Assembly (NCBI GenBank): GCA_019671135.1
Contig: JAHRHY010000001.1
Span: 2,294,001-2,358,000, forward strand
Direction: 5' to 3'
Source: Linnemannia hyalina
Taxonomy: Eukaryota > Mortierellomycota > Mortierellomycetes > Mortierellales > Mortierellaceae
DNA length: 64,000 nucleotides
The notes beneath the pieces were generated by a model. That model made no database searches. It saw nothing but the letters and a program-made list of their open reading frames with translations, and had not been told where the DNA came from. Of this stretch, positions 1 through 10,774 are shown piece after piece (the stretch's first letter is position 1; each line of letters opens with the position of its first letter). The position numbers and the translations under genes were made by a program.

Positions 1-51
1 GCACAAGAACAATAGAGGACTGACAAGGCCTATTTTTATGCCGGAACTTAG

Positions 52-438
52 ATTTACAAACCATCAGACCTGAACGACTCCAAGCCCACCACATACGCTT
101 CTCCTCCCAAGCCCGTCGATCAGCTCAAGATCCTGAAGCTGAACCCAGTCGTCGAGTATAAGGTACTTACCTACCTTTTTTTTTTTTTTTTATTCATTCG
201 ATATTCGATATTCGATATAATGGTTGTGACATCCAGAAGAAATGACCATTTCTAACTCCGTGTAACATTATGTTTCTGATAGAATGCCACCCTCCTCTCA
301 CACTACATCACACCCTTGGGACGCCTCATGTCAAGGGAGCAGACTGGACTTTCGGCCAAGAACCAGCGCCGGGTCACCAAAGCTGTCCGTCGCGCGCGTG
401 CCATGTGCATCATTAGCCCAACAGCCAAGTTGCACTAA
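52..438 (+). CDS. RSM18: Mitochondrial small-subunit ribosomal protein bS18m, 3' end (5' partial)
   Basis: The window opens inside an intron: a CTGAC branch-like site near 19-23 and a TTAG acceptor ending at 51. Exons are 52-162 and 283-438, separated by a GT-AG intron at 163-282, with the stop TAA at 436-438. The last exon reads NATLLSHYITPLGRLMSREQ and continues with TGLSAKNQRRVTKAVRRARA, the core of bacterial and mitochondrial S18: the 'TGL.AKNQR' turn and the basic 'A.RRARA' helix that binds 16S-type rRNA. The protein belongs to the mitoribosomal small subunit and would be imported into the matrix. The N-terminal exons lie left of the window. The next gene, on the same strand, encodes a PPR protein that is also probably mitochondrial. 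The identification is confident; the symbol follows the yeast name. Confidence 0.9.
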
Positions 439-1080
439 ACAATTAGAGTTGCCCCGGAGTGAGGTTGTTATTTTGCTTGTTTCTTTTTTTTTATCATCTT
501 TTGGCATTAGAAAATAATAAAACCATTTTGTCTTTCACACATTCTTTTCTCAATTGGTCGTATGCATGGCGCGAGGGTGAAGTCGGGGGAATGGTGAAGG
601 TCGGGAAGGTGTTGCCTGTGCCTTGTGCCTGAAGAAAGAAAAAAAGGTCGTGCAAATAATTTCCATTTGCGGACACTGGCAAAGGTGCAATTTTCTGGTG
701 GCTTGTGTTTGCCAGAGGCCAGTCAAAGGTGCTTCGGGATCTGCTTTCTTTTTGAGCACACCCCATTCCCACCGACACATTCTTCCGAACCCAACCCCTC
801 CTTCCCACACCACTCTCTTGTCGACAACCCTCACGTCCTGGTTGCCCCAATCCTTGTGCTTTCATCACCAAGGTACATCCCTTTTCCTTCTTATACCATT
901 GCTGCCATGACTGATGTTGGCAACAACTGATCTAACAAACCTTTCTTTCTCTGCTCTCGTTAAACGCGGTGCACAAAAAAAAGGACCGAACCTGTTACTC
1001 TCTCTTCGGAACTTTGGTCAAAGAAAGGGCGCGACATTCTTCTCGGAACAAACGCTGGAAACACTCTTCTATAACGAACC
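439..1080. other. Intergenic region between bS18m and the PPR gene
   Basis: This stretch holds the 3' flank of the bS18m gene and the 5' flank of the PPR gene. From about 740 to 900 it is rich in C and T, like the 5' flanks of several other plus-strand genes here. A GTACAT site near 873 could be a donor for a 5'-UTR intron, but no acceptor stands out. I see no RNA gene or convincing short coding sequence. Confidence 0.5.
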
Positions 1081-4000
1081 ATGGACATCAGGAGGCTACT
1101 GAAGGCAACGTGTCCACTGGCTCGACCCTTGCTCGGACATCCTACTCTGGCAACGATAGGAGCGCGATCCAAGCAGGGCCACGCGAATCGCATCCAGATC
1201 CACCTCTGTTCACACTACCGGTCCCAGCCCCACCACAACCGCGTTCACTCTATACACCACCAAGCCACGCATACAGCTTCTTGTTTTTCTTCACCATACC
1301 GGACTACTCTTCGCGTGGGAGAACAGACGTCGCCGCCAGTATCGTCGCAGCTCCGGAGAACCTGTGGTTGCCGACTCGGTTCAGGAACCTTATTCGCCTC
1401 GGGATCGCTCAAACCAACAACAATAGCGAAGCGCTGTTTCGGGACTAGTTCCAGGGCCTACAAATTGTTTTCAATCGCAGGATCACCCACACGAACGCCC
1501 TCTTCAACCTCTTCAATACCACGCTCCACCACATCAGAACCAAACACATTACCCACTTCAACGTTGTCCTCATTACCACCCAACAGCCTCGTCACATCAA
1601 CTCTTGCTCAAGTCGCCAAGTACAACGATCCTACTCTGGTGGCTCGTTTAGGTCGGAAACGGCGGCATATTGCAGGAATGCATGGTACGAGGCTCAAACG
1701 GCAGCTGAAGCTCATGCAACGATCACAACCTCAGCACTCTTCGCAGCTCCTGGGAATTAACGGGCTACCATCAGGATTCACGAATCAGGGTCGCTTCGGG
1801 ATGACGAAGCGGAAGAACAGACGGAGGATTGGCGTGAAGAAAGCCCAGAGAGACGCTCTACCGGCCCAGTATCATCACATTCACTACTTCCCTACCAAGG
1901 AACACCCACGTCATGTCCGATTCTTGGGAATCACGGATTTTCTGAGGTTCTCGCGGGCAAAGTCTTCACCCGGGCGGGTTGCATCGGCGAGAAGGATGGC
2001 CAACCTTAGGCTGAAACGGAGTATCAAGAAGCGGAACGACTTTATGTCGATTCGCCGGCCGTACATCCTGGAGCAGCAACAACGCGTGGCGCACATGAAC
2101 CAGGTGCTGGAGGAGGGACCCGCGAGGCTCGCGATCATCGACGCCATACTCTTGATCAGAGGGAAGAAAGGAGGTGCGAAGCTGCCGGCCGGAAACCAGC
2201 TCTACAAGGTCGTCAAGCTGGACCAGACTCATTATTTCCAGTTGCGAGCTGCTGATACGACGCCTACCATTTCAAGTTTACCCGCAGGAGCACCGGAGCC
2301 AGTACAACCAAGGCATTTCACCACCCAAGACTACAATGTCATATTGACACGGTGCGAGGAGCTCAAGGATTGGAGGACTGGATTCAACATCGGCCAAGCC
2401 CTACTGACGCGTTATCGATCGCCTGGGTTTGACTTTGGTGTTCCCGACTTTGGCGCGCCCAATGTAAGGACGATCCACCTCCTCGCCAAGATGTTTGTCA
2501 GGGCGTACCGATCAGACAGAGCAGTCGTACTCTTCTCGACCTTGCACAAGCACTACCCTCATCCGATCCCTTTGGACGTCTATACGTCCTACTTGGGCGA
2601 GCTTGGGTCCATGAAGCAATTCGTTCGGATGGAGTCGACCCTACGCTACCTCGAGACCGCCGGACCTCGTCCTACAGTGACCCAGTACAACACTCTTTTG
2701 AAGGCGATCGGGCTTCACAAAGGACAGAACCAGGCCGAGGAGTTCATGGCACAGATGGTCAAGGCAGGAACCACACCGGATCAGCAGACGTACCGTATCC
2801 TCATCAACACCTCCCTCCGCGACTTGGATGTTGACAGGGCTCATTTCTGGCTGGGAGAGTACGCACGTCAGGGGTTCGAGGTCTTCCCGCGGATGATGGA
2901 GCCCTTTATGAGCACGTGCGTCCGTCAAGTCTCTACCTTTGCGCCCAAAAAGCTTGGATCCTACGGTGTAGACAATGCTTCTGTCTCGAGGGAGTGGATG
3001 TTCAAGGCCATGAACATTATCCAGTTCATGACGCGTCAGGAACTGTCTCCAACAGCAAGAACCTTCGAGCTGCTCATTGACGGATTCTTGGCACAGGATA
3101 ACAGTACCGAGGCTCGTCGGGTGTTGAATCTGATGCGGAGCAGTCCTTATATTTATACCCCCAACCCAAGGACGTGGATCAGTCTCTTCGAGTACCATTT
3201 GCGGCAGGACGAACCCCTCTTGGCCTTGAAGACTCTTAACGAGATGTGGCGGTCAGGCGCAGGGCTGAAATCAGGCGATGTTCCTCTAGGGATCACTGTA
3301 CCGACATCACTCTATCGCCAACTGTTTCAGCACTACCTGAGCAAGAGCAAGCTTTCGATGGCCGAACGGAGTTTGTACGAGATGATGGACCGACACAAGG
3401 ACGCTCGGCCGAAGGAGAAAGACGTCGTTGACTTGATCTGGAAGCTGGACCGACTGCCCGAGGCTGCTGAGCGTGTCTACGAGCTGCTCTACGCTCAGTC
3501 GGGAGACCGGATCGAACGGGATATCGCCGGCGTCCGGAAGAACAGGATTATAGAGGATGGTCCTATTGTCCTGGCAAACGTCGGAGTCATGCGAGCCAAG
3601 GCAAACTCCAAGGACCGACTTGTTCGAGACGACGTCTGGAAGGCTTGGACCTCGATGGTGCGGTATCTGGACGAGGATGGGTCGGCGCGTGACACCCCTG
3701 TTGGAGAGCGTTTTGGGATTACCATCGATCCGGGGGAGAGATCGGTTCTCGCCCTAGCATTCGAGCAAGTCGCCAAGGCTGCTCGTCAAGTTCCGCAGTC
3801 ATCTCGTGAAGTCAAGCAAATTCAGCAAGAAGCCGAGAGGACTGCGTCGCGGCTTGCAGGCAACGATTGGGATTTCACTCCTGTGAGACATAAGCCGGGC
3901 ATGGGAGGCCTTGGTCTGGGCTTGAGACTTGGTCAGAGTGGTATTCACGGCTCTGATATGTCGTCGCCGGGACAACTGGACCGTCATGGAGGAAGCAGCA

Positions 4001-4583
4001 CCGACGCACACACCAAGCACCTGGAGTTCAAGGGCAGACAAAGGAAGATGATCCAGCAACTCCTGCGACACCAGGAGTTCCTGGACCCGCTGCTGGAGCG
4101 TCGTGATATGAATGTGACTCTGCCGGAAGAGCCTCTCAAGACCCTGTCATCACACCCTAGTTTGCCCGTGGAGAGCCGTCTTGAGCAGTTGAAAGACAGC
4201 TTCCAATGGGTCCGGAAACATTCTATCCCGATCGGCATTGAGGGCTTTAATGCGTACCTGGCAGGCCTCATTTCTTACCAGGATTTCAAGGCTGCTCGAA
4301 GGACATTGGATGCCTTTTTCGCCAAGCCTCACTCCAAGGGTGGCTCCAAGTCTAAAGTGTCCATTCTGGCGCCACTCAAGCCCGACATCGCTACCGTCGA
4401 GATTCTGAAGGAATACCAGGGCGTGCTGGGAGGTATCAAGTCGATCAACCTGGCCTTCGAGAAGGGCGGACCTAACCTAGCCAAGGAGTGGACTCGTCAT
4501 CAGATCAGTATCTCACGGAAACGCACCATAGCTGCACTCAAAAACAACAACACATCATCAGCATCATCATCGCCATCAGCAGC

Positions 4584-4614
<31 letters not shown>

Positions 4615-4680
4615 CCACCACCATCATCATCGGCACCTTCGTCGACTCCTACTAGAGCCGTTGCATTTGCAACATTGTAA
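1081..4680 (+). CDS. Large pentatricopeptide-repeat (PPR) protein, probably mitochondrial
   Basis: A single uninterrupted reading frame of 1199 residues starts at ATG 1081 and ends at TAA 4680. The N-terminus is rich in Arg, Ser and His and poor in acidic residues, as expected of a mitochondrial presequence. A strongly basic region follows at about residues 195-330. Degenerate 35-residue helical repeats of PPR type lie at about 490-620 and 650-810; typical segments are PTVTQYNTLLKAIGLHKGQN and TPDQQTYRILINTSLRDLDV. PPR proteins bind organellar RNA and act in transcript maturation, stability or translation. The C-terminus ends in a Ser/Pro tract encoded by a CAT/CAC-like trinucleotide repeat (about 4550-4640). 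Its same-strand neighbour is the mitoribosomal protein bS18m. The PPR call is fairly sure; the RNA target cannot be read from the sequence. Confidence 0.82.
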
Positions 4681-5159
4681 AATAGATTAGACCTTCTTTA
4701 TGTATTTTATTTTTTTTTCCGCGCGCATCCTTTTTCAGTTCCTTTTTTCTTTTTTTTTGCCTTTTTTTTTTTTTTTCTTTTCATCTCCTTCCTCTCTTGG
4801 ACGCCTCAGTTCTTTGTAGTTTATTGCATTTAGATAGCCCCTCTTTATCACGAACAATAACATGCGAGAAGTGAAAGAAGGAAAACTGAACAGAGTATGG
4901 TCTGAAATGTCGTAAGTAGACAACGGAAAAACTACAACAGCTCGGAATGTATTTCTTGAGGGTGAATATCAGGGGACCTAATAAACACAAGGCGTTTTAT
5001 CGACTTAAAGATACGGTAGCGGATCGGACTTGCGGGATATGGCGATCCCCGATCGGAAATAGTGCGGTGGATTTCCGCCCTAATAAAACGATGTATATTT
5101 TTTCCATGGTTGCGCGCGGTTGAGGAGATATGAGGGTGACGAGAAGGTGAAGGAGGGGT
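4681..5159. other. Intergenic region between convergent 3' ends
   Basis: Two convergent genes end here, the PPR gene from the left and the G-patch gene from the right. The stretch holds T-rich tracts (4708-4775) typical of a fungal 3' UTR and terminator region. No RNA gene or open frame of interest is seen. Confidence 0.5.
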
Positions 5160-6544
5160 TTATTTCTTCATGTAAATCATCATGCGAACCCGATCCATGC
5201 GCTCCTTTTCCGCCTTTTTCCTGTAGTCGTCGGCGTTGAGAGGGACCCTTCGATCTGACTATTGGTTGATATGAATAGACATAAGAAAGAAAGGTGCGAG
5301 CTAGTTAGATTGGCAACAAGGTCTCGTATCGCAAATCCACAGGATAAATTCCGTTGAACATACATACCTTGGCAATGGGTTTAGCGCGACTCTTTTCAAT
5401 CTCCTCGAAGGTGTGTGTAACAAGTTTCTTGCTGGTTCCAGCAGCACCGAGTGCGAGACGATCGTGTTTGAGACGTGTCGCGACTGGATGTCGAGCACCC
5501 TGCCCTTCTGCGCCCAATCCTTTTTCGTACTCCCATCCACTGTTCAACAGCATCCTGAATCCTTTGTTTTCCTGATATATGGTTCATAAAAGTTGAAAAG
5601 ATATGTTAGCTGTTACTCGAAAACATGCGATATATTGATACTGTAAGTATAAAGCGAAAAAGCAAGTTTTAAATACTTACACGCCCCAGGGTCAATGTGT
5701 CGATGGGCTTGACAGGCAATTCCTGTGACATGAGGTGAGCGGTCCCGCGTCGATGCCTATCCAGATCATCTTTCCGTACTTCCATTTGACAGGGCTCACA
5801 AAGAACATATCCCTCGGCGACAGCCCTCTTAGGCGGTGATGTTGCATCGGTGGTAGTTGATCCTGATGGGATGGCGTGGCTCCAGTTCCTCCGCACAATT
5901 TCGTCCGACGTTACTTGTGTGCTCTGTGGTGTTGGTTTTGCCGATGTGCTTGAGGTTATGCTTGATCCTGGCAGGTGTGAAGTAGTGCTTGATGGTGTGG
6001 TTGGCTGCGGTAAGGGCACACTCGATGTTGACGAAGGCGCTGCAGATGATGTGATATTGGATCCTGGTATTGACAAGTTGCTTGTTGATCTAGAATGTAC
6101 CGTTGGAGTGGATGCCACTGTTCTTGATGGCGATGATGGCTTTGTTGTTCCTGATACTTGTTTGAGGACGTTGGGTTTCCTCCGCCGCACAGGCGGTGCT
6201 TCGGTCTTTGGCATGGACAGAACAGACTTGTAGAACTACCAGGTGTGAATCAATTACAAGCGGGAGAACCACGTAAGGTTAGTATGTGTGTCCAAAAGGT
6301 CGCGCACTTGTAAAGGGTGTTTCATCCTTCGGTAAGGCATGTATCCAGGTCAAAACTGACTGAAGGTCCGTACCTCTCGGATTTCGTTGATGTCCTCCTC
6401 CCTGCTGCGAGTACTTGAAGTTGAAGCAGTAGGGTTATTGTTCATGGAGAGTGACCCGCTGGGGACAAAGACAATGTCCTTGTAGTAGGTTCCTGATTCG
6501 TCCTTGCGGAGGACTCTATTGTTCCCGACTTTTCTGTGTGTCAT
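5160..6544 (-). CDS. G-patch domain protein related to GPANK1
   Basis: Four coding exons on the minus strand are 6374-6544, 5681-6235, 5368-5571 and 5160-5258. All junctions are GT-AG and phase 0, giving about 342 residues. A zinc-finger-like segment, CEPCQMEVRKDDLDRHRRGT, is followed by a G-patch beginning ENKGFRMLLNSGWEYEKGLG. Then come 'GARHPVATRLKHDRLALG', a 'VTHTFEEIEK' block and a basic C-terminal helix ending MMIYMKK. This order (C-x2-C..H..H finger, G-patch, basic tail) is that of the C-terminal half of animal GPANK1. G-patch proteins usually bind nucleic acid or activate DEAH helicases, so a nuclear RNA role is likely. Residues about 58-190 are Ser/Thr/Pro-rich and probably disordered. 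The ankyrin repeats of the animal protein are absent. Its start faces that of the transporter gene about 1.1 kb away. Confidence 0.8.
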
Positions 6545-7655
6545 TGCTGAGCCTGTGAGTTTTGGCGATGGACCTGATGTGTGTTGATGATTGAAAGGAG
6601 GTGCATTGTTGGGTGGACCCTTTTTTGGCGTCAGTGAAAATTGGCCACCAATTCGAGGGCGAAGCAGTCACACTATCACTTTTTTTTTGCAAAGTACCCG
6701 GCGCAAAGAAGAAAAAAAAACGGTTGCGGCTCTGTCTGCCAGGAAGGACGCGTTGAGGATGAATTCAACGTTGCTGACGCTGCAGGTAGAACCGAGGACG
6801 AATAGAAAAGAAAAGAAGAAGAGGGTGCCAATTGCTTTGTTGTTCATTTGTTGTATCCTAGCGTCGTGTTCAGGTCAGCTAGGAATCTCGGTCATATTTC
6901 TTTTCTTTTGTGTGTTCATTCTGAACTGCACCGACACGCCTTATTCTTTGTTCTTGTTGTTCATGTTATGTGAATCCTTTTCTTCAATCCTTCTTAAGTT
7001 GGCGGGAACGCAAAGAAAACGTGCAGGCAGAGTAGGAGCACGAGCAAAGGCGATGAAAGAGGAAGACGAAGAAGTAGAAGAGGGACGAGTGTTCGGTGCC
7101 ATATCGTTGCACTGTAAGCAGCAGCAGTGGAACATTGTGTATCTATTACATTATTACACAGAGTGGAGGAGTGTCTGTGTGTCTCTCGATCGTGTATTAA
7201 TAGCCTGTGAAGAGAGTGTGTGACCCATGGATGGACTTTGTTCGATATTCCTCCTGTCGTCCCACCCCACTGCTATCCTCCTTTCCTTTCCGTACCCTTT
7301 GTCCTCTCCTTCCTTCCTTTCTTCCTTTCTTCCTTTCTTCTCTCTCTTGTCTGCTGGTTCTATCCAACCATCATCCCCCTTCCCTTCTTTATTTCCCCTT
7401 CCTCCTTTACTTCTCTCATCCCCTATTCCCCTTCTACTCTCCACTCCTCCTCTCTACTCTTCTTCCCATTGAGACCTACGCCCATCGCTCACACACTCTC
7501 TCTCTTTTAGAGTTACTCATTCAATTGCAGTACATTCACTCACATACACTTCCACCATAACGCCAGTATTCGCCAGCTGTCTCCTTCCCCTTCAACGGAA
7601 CCCAACCTAGCAGCTTTCTCCTCCACAGCGAGACTCGACACTGTCCTCCTTGCCT
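6545..7655. other. Divergent promoter region between the G-patch and transporter genes
   Basis: This 1.1 kb stretch separates two divergently transcribed genes and must hold both promoters. From about 7240 to 7480 the plus strand is almost pure C and T, with CTTTCTTCCTTT repeats. Such tracts are typical of fungal core promoters and 5' UTRs and point to the transporter gene. A 210-codon open frame at 6591-7223 shows no domain and no codon regularity, so I do not call it. Confidence 0.5.
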
Positions 7656-10600
7656 ATGGCTGCCACAGTGACAGCCTTCCCGCTGGGCCAACAACAGCAG
7701 CAACAACAGCAACAACAACAACACGTTCAGTCAACAAAAGGCTCTCGGCAATCGGTTAGGGTATCCGTCGTTGGCGCTGCCCATATTGCTGGTGCAGTTG
7801 CTTCTTCATCTCCTGGTGCCGCATCCACTCTAGGGGCTGTTGCAACAGTCCATCCTAATACATCTACGGCAACTAATGGTATCTCTGTTCCTGCCTCTGC
7901 AGACGCGTTCTTTGACACCCTCGCGTCCCACGACCAGCAAAGTCCCGCGGACGATACGCCCTTGTCTCTCCACTTAAAGCAACTCCCCACTCCAAGAACC
8001 TCCATATCGTCAGGCGCCAACTCTCCTCCAGAAGGGCTCTCGCCTAACTCGCACTCTCACTCGCATTCCCAGTCCCAATCCCAGTCGTCCCACACTCTGC
8101 TACAAACACCTACCCACACCCATCACCAAAGTAGTTCTCAATTCCAATCGTCTTCGTCCTTTCACACCCCTTCCAACTCTGAACATCAAAGCACTCTTGC
8201 TTCTACACCTTCTGCCCACCAACACGGCGACGACGAACATAATCACCACAACATCAACGGCAACGGCTTGCCCCATACTCGGGCGCCTCTGGTCACTATG
8301 CGTTCGCCCTCTCCCGTCCCTGGCTCAAGGCTAGACACAACCCCTGCTTCGCTCTTGTCAACAAATTCGGCTCTTCAAGTGGGCATGTCATCCGCAACGG
8401 TCGGGTCCGGTCTGTTTAATGTGGGAGGGACGGGAGCGGGAGGGATAATAGCAGGAGGACCCGGTGTCGGCGGGGTGTCATCCATCTCCACCGCGACCCC
8501 TCCTTCGAACAACACTCTGGGTGGTCGTGCTGTGTTTCAGAGTTTCCACCAACACGAGTTTGAATCCCAACAGCTACAGCAACATCAACAGGACCAAATT
8601 GAGCACGATAGGGAACAGCAAAAGAAGAATGCTCGATCTGCGATCCAGAGTGTCTCTGTCTTTTTACCCCCTGCTCTCAACCAGTCCCTGACCAAGGTCG
8701 TTCAATCGGCCAAGGACGCAGTCTCGCCCTCATCTCCCCACAGCAAAACCTCGCTTCCCTTTGGGCGTCATGCTGGCACGTCGTCCTCGTCGGGGTTCTC
8801 GGACATGGGCGTAGGCATGGGCAGTCTGGGTGGAATGAACATGGGCATGGGTGGAGGTGGAGTGCCTGTCAGCAGTGCCTATGCCCCGCGGTCGACCGCA
8901 ACCTCGTTGAGACAGCGACTCAGCCCGGGCTCGTTGATGCTGGTCCTCAAGTTGCCTTTGATCTGCCTCTCCTGGTACATGTCTTCAGCAGTGACCAACA
9001 ACATTGGCAAGCAGATCATGAACCAGTTCCGCTACCCCGTCACCCTGACATTTGTCCAGTTCTGGTTCGTCTCGATCTTTTGTTACATCGCTGCCGCTGG
9101 ATTCGGTATGACAAGGCTTCGAGCCCCTACGAGAGGCATTATTGAGATGACGGCCCCCCTTGTTGGATTTCAGGTTGTTGGACATGTCTTTTCCAGTGTC
9201 GCCATCAGTCGCGTTCCCCTGAGTGTCGTCCACACTGTCAAGGTACGCAACTGTTTTGACTTTGTGAATGCTCCCTTATCCGTTTTGGTGCAGATCAACT
9301 GGTTCTAGATCGACGATGCATGAATATTTTTTGGGGGTTCGAGAAGTAGAAAAAGTAAGCGATTGGATGGGGGATGATCCTTGGTTATTCTACTTTGAGG
9401 GCCAGGCCAAGGAATGAAGAAAAAGGGTGGTGGTGAAGACGAGGCTCTCTCTCTCTGGCTCACAAGTCTGGGAATCTGAGCGCGGGAGAATCCATTGGAC
9501 ACCATCGGGCCATCTTGTTTTCATATCATACGTCCGAGGGGGAATTGTTGTCTGGATTGGATCATTGAGTAGAAAGCACGCTGGCTTATTATCGATGGGC
9601 AGAGAGGAACGGCCTGGAGTAGCCAATTCTATGCTCTCCTGCATCAAATACATCAAGGAGAGGAAAGGGGAGAATTCCTTGCTTTGTTTGCTTTGGTGTT
9701 CCTATTGTTTGTGTGTGAATGTGTTTACCCTTGGATTCCCTTTTTTAGACTGCACGCGGTCAGATGGAGCGTAACGAGTGGAATGGCATAACGTGTGTGC
9801 TTCTTTTCCTGTCTTTCTGACAAGCACGCATGGATGGAAGGAAGCGAGAGAACATAATGCTAACATCTATTTATACCCCATGCATATCTCTCTCTCGCTA
9901 GGCATTGACCCCACTGTTTACTGTTCTGTTCTACCGAGTTGTCCTCGGGACGACCTACAGCAAGGCAACCTACCTATCGCTTGTGCCCCTGACAGCGGGA
10001 GTGATGTTGGCCTGCCGCATGTCTCTCGAGTTCAATAACCTGGTCGGATTGACCTCAGCCCTTCTGTCGACGTTGGTCTTTGTGATGCAGAATGTGTTTA
10101 CGAAAAAGATTCTCTCGGGCAACAAGGGCAAACAGGCGCAGTCTGAGGAGCATGGAATGGGAGGATTGGGCAACAAGGAATCGATCTCAACCCCTGGATC
10201 GGACCCTATCGACGCAGCGTTGGGAGGACATCATGGCTCGAGCCAAAAGCTGGACAAGATCAACATATTGTTTTACTCAGCAACCATGGCGGCTTTCTGT
10301 ATGATCCCGATGTGGCTCTACACCGAGGGCTGGCACCTGATGTTCTCGGAGGATCCGTTGGGTCATGAGTCAGGATCGACGGGTACTTGGACCGGGATCA
10401 GCTGGTTGCTCTTCCTCAACGGCGTGTCGCACTTTTTCCAAAACTTTTTAGCCTTCTCGGTGTTGGCTTTGACGTCTCCGGTCACTTACTCGATTGCGTC
10501 GTTGATCAAGCGGATTGTGGTGATTGTGGCGAGCATTATCTATTTCCACCAAACGTTGGGAACGACGCAGTGGACAGGAGTCTGTATGACGTTCTGGGGG

Positions 10601-10774
10601 CTGTGGATGTACAACTCTGCCAAGAATGCGGCCAAGGTCAACCCTGCGAGTAGTATTTTGGCGAGTACCAAGGTTGGAAGGCGGATGTCGCGACGATTTG
10701 GGAAGGGACTTTTGGATCCTGAGGTTGTTGGCGATGGACCTAACCCGCGGAGCAAAGTTGGCTTCATGGTCTAG
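7656..10774 (+). CDS. SLY41: Triose-phosphate-translocator-family membrane transporter, Sly41 type
   Basis: Exons are 7656-9242 and 9902-10774, giving about 819 residues. The ATG at 7656 is chosen because no earlier in-frame ATG follows the CT-rich leader. The intron (9243-9901, GTACGC...GCTAG) is 659 nt, the longest well-defined intron here, and joins in phase 0 to give VHTVKALTPLFTVLFYR. Residues 1-420 are low-complexity: a polyglutamine run near the start, then Ser/His/Gln-rich, then Gly/Met-rich stretches. The transporter domain runs from about 425 to 770, with several hydrophobic helices and the family motifs LPLICLSWYMSSAVTNNIGK, FNNLVGLTSALLSTLVFVMQ and FLAFSVLALTSPVTYSIASL. Yeast Sly41 sits in the ER membrane. 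The substrate cannot be inferred. The family call is secure, while the exact orthologue is likely but unproven. Confidence 0.85.

Noticed and set aside
6591..7223. 210-codon open frame on the plus strand
   Set aside because: It lies in the divergent promoter, has no domain or codon regularity, and runs into the CT-rich leader of the transporter gene.
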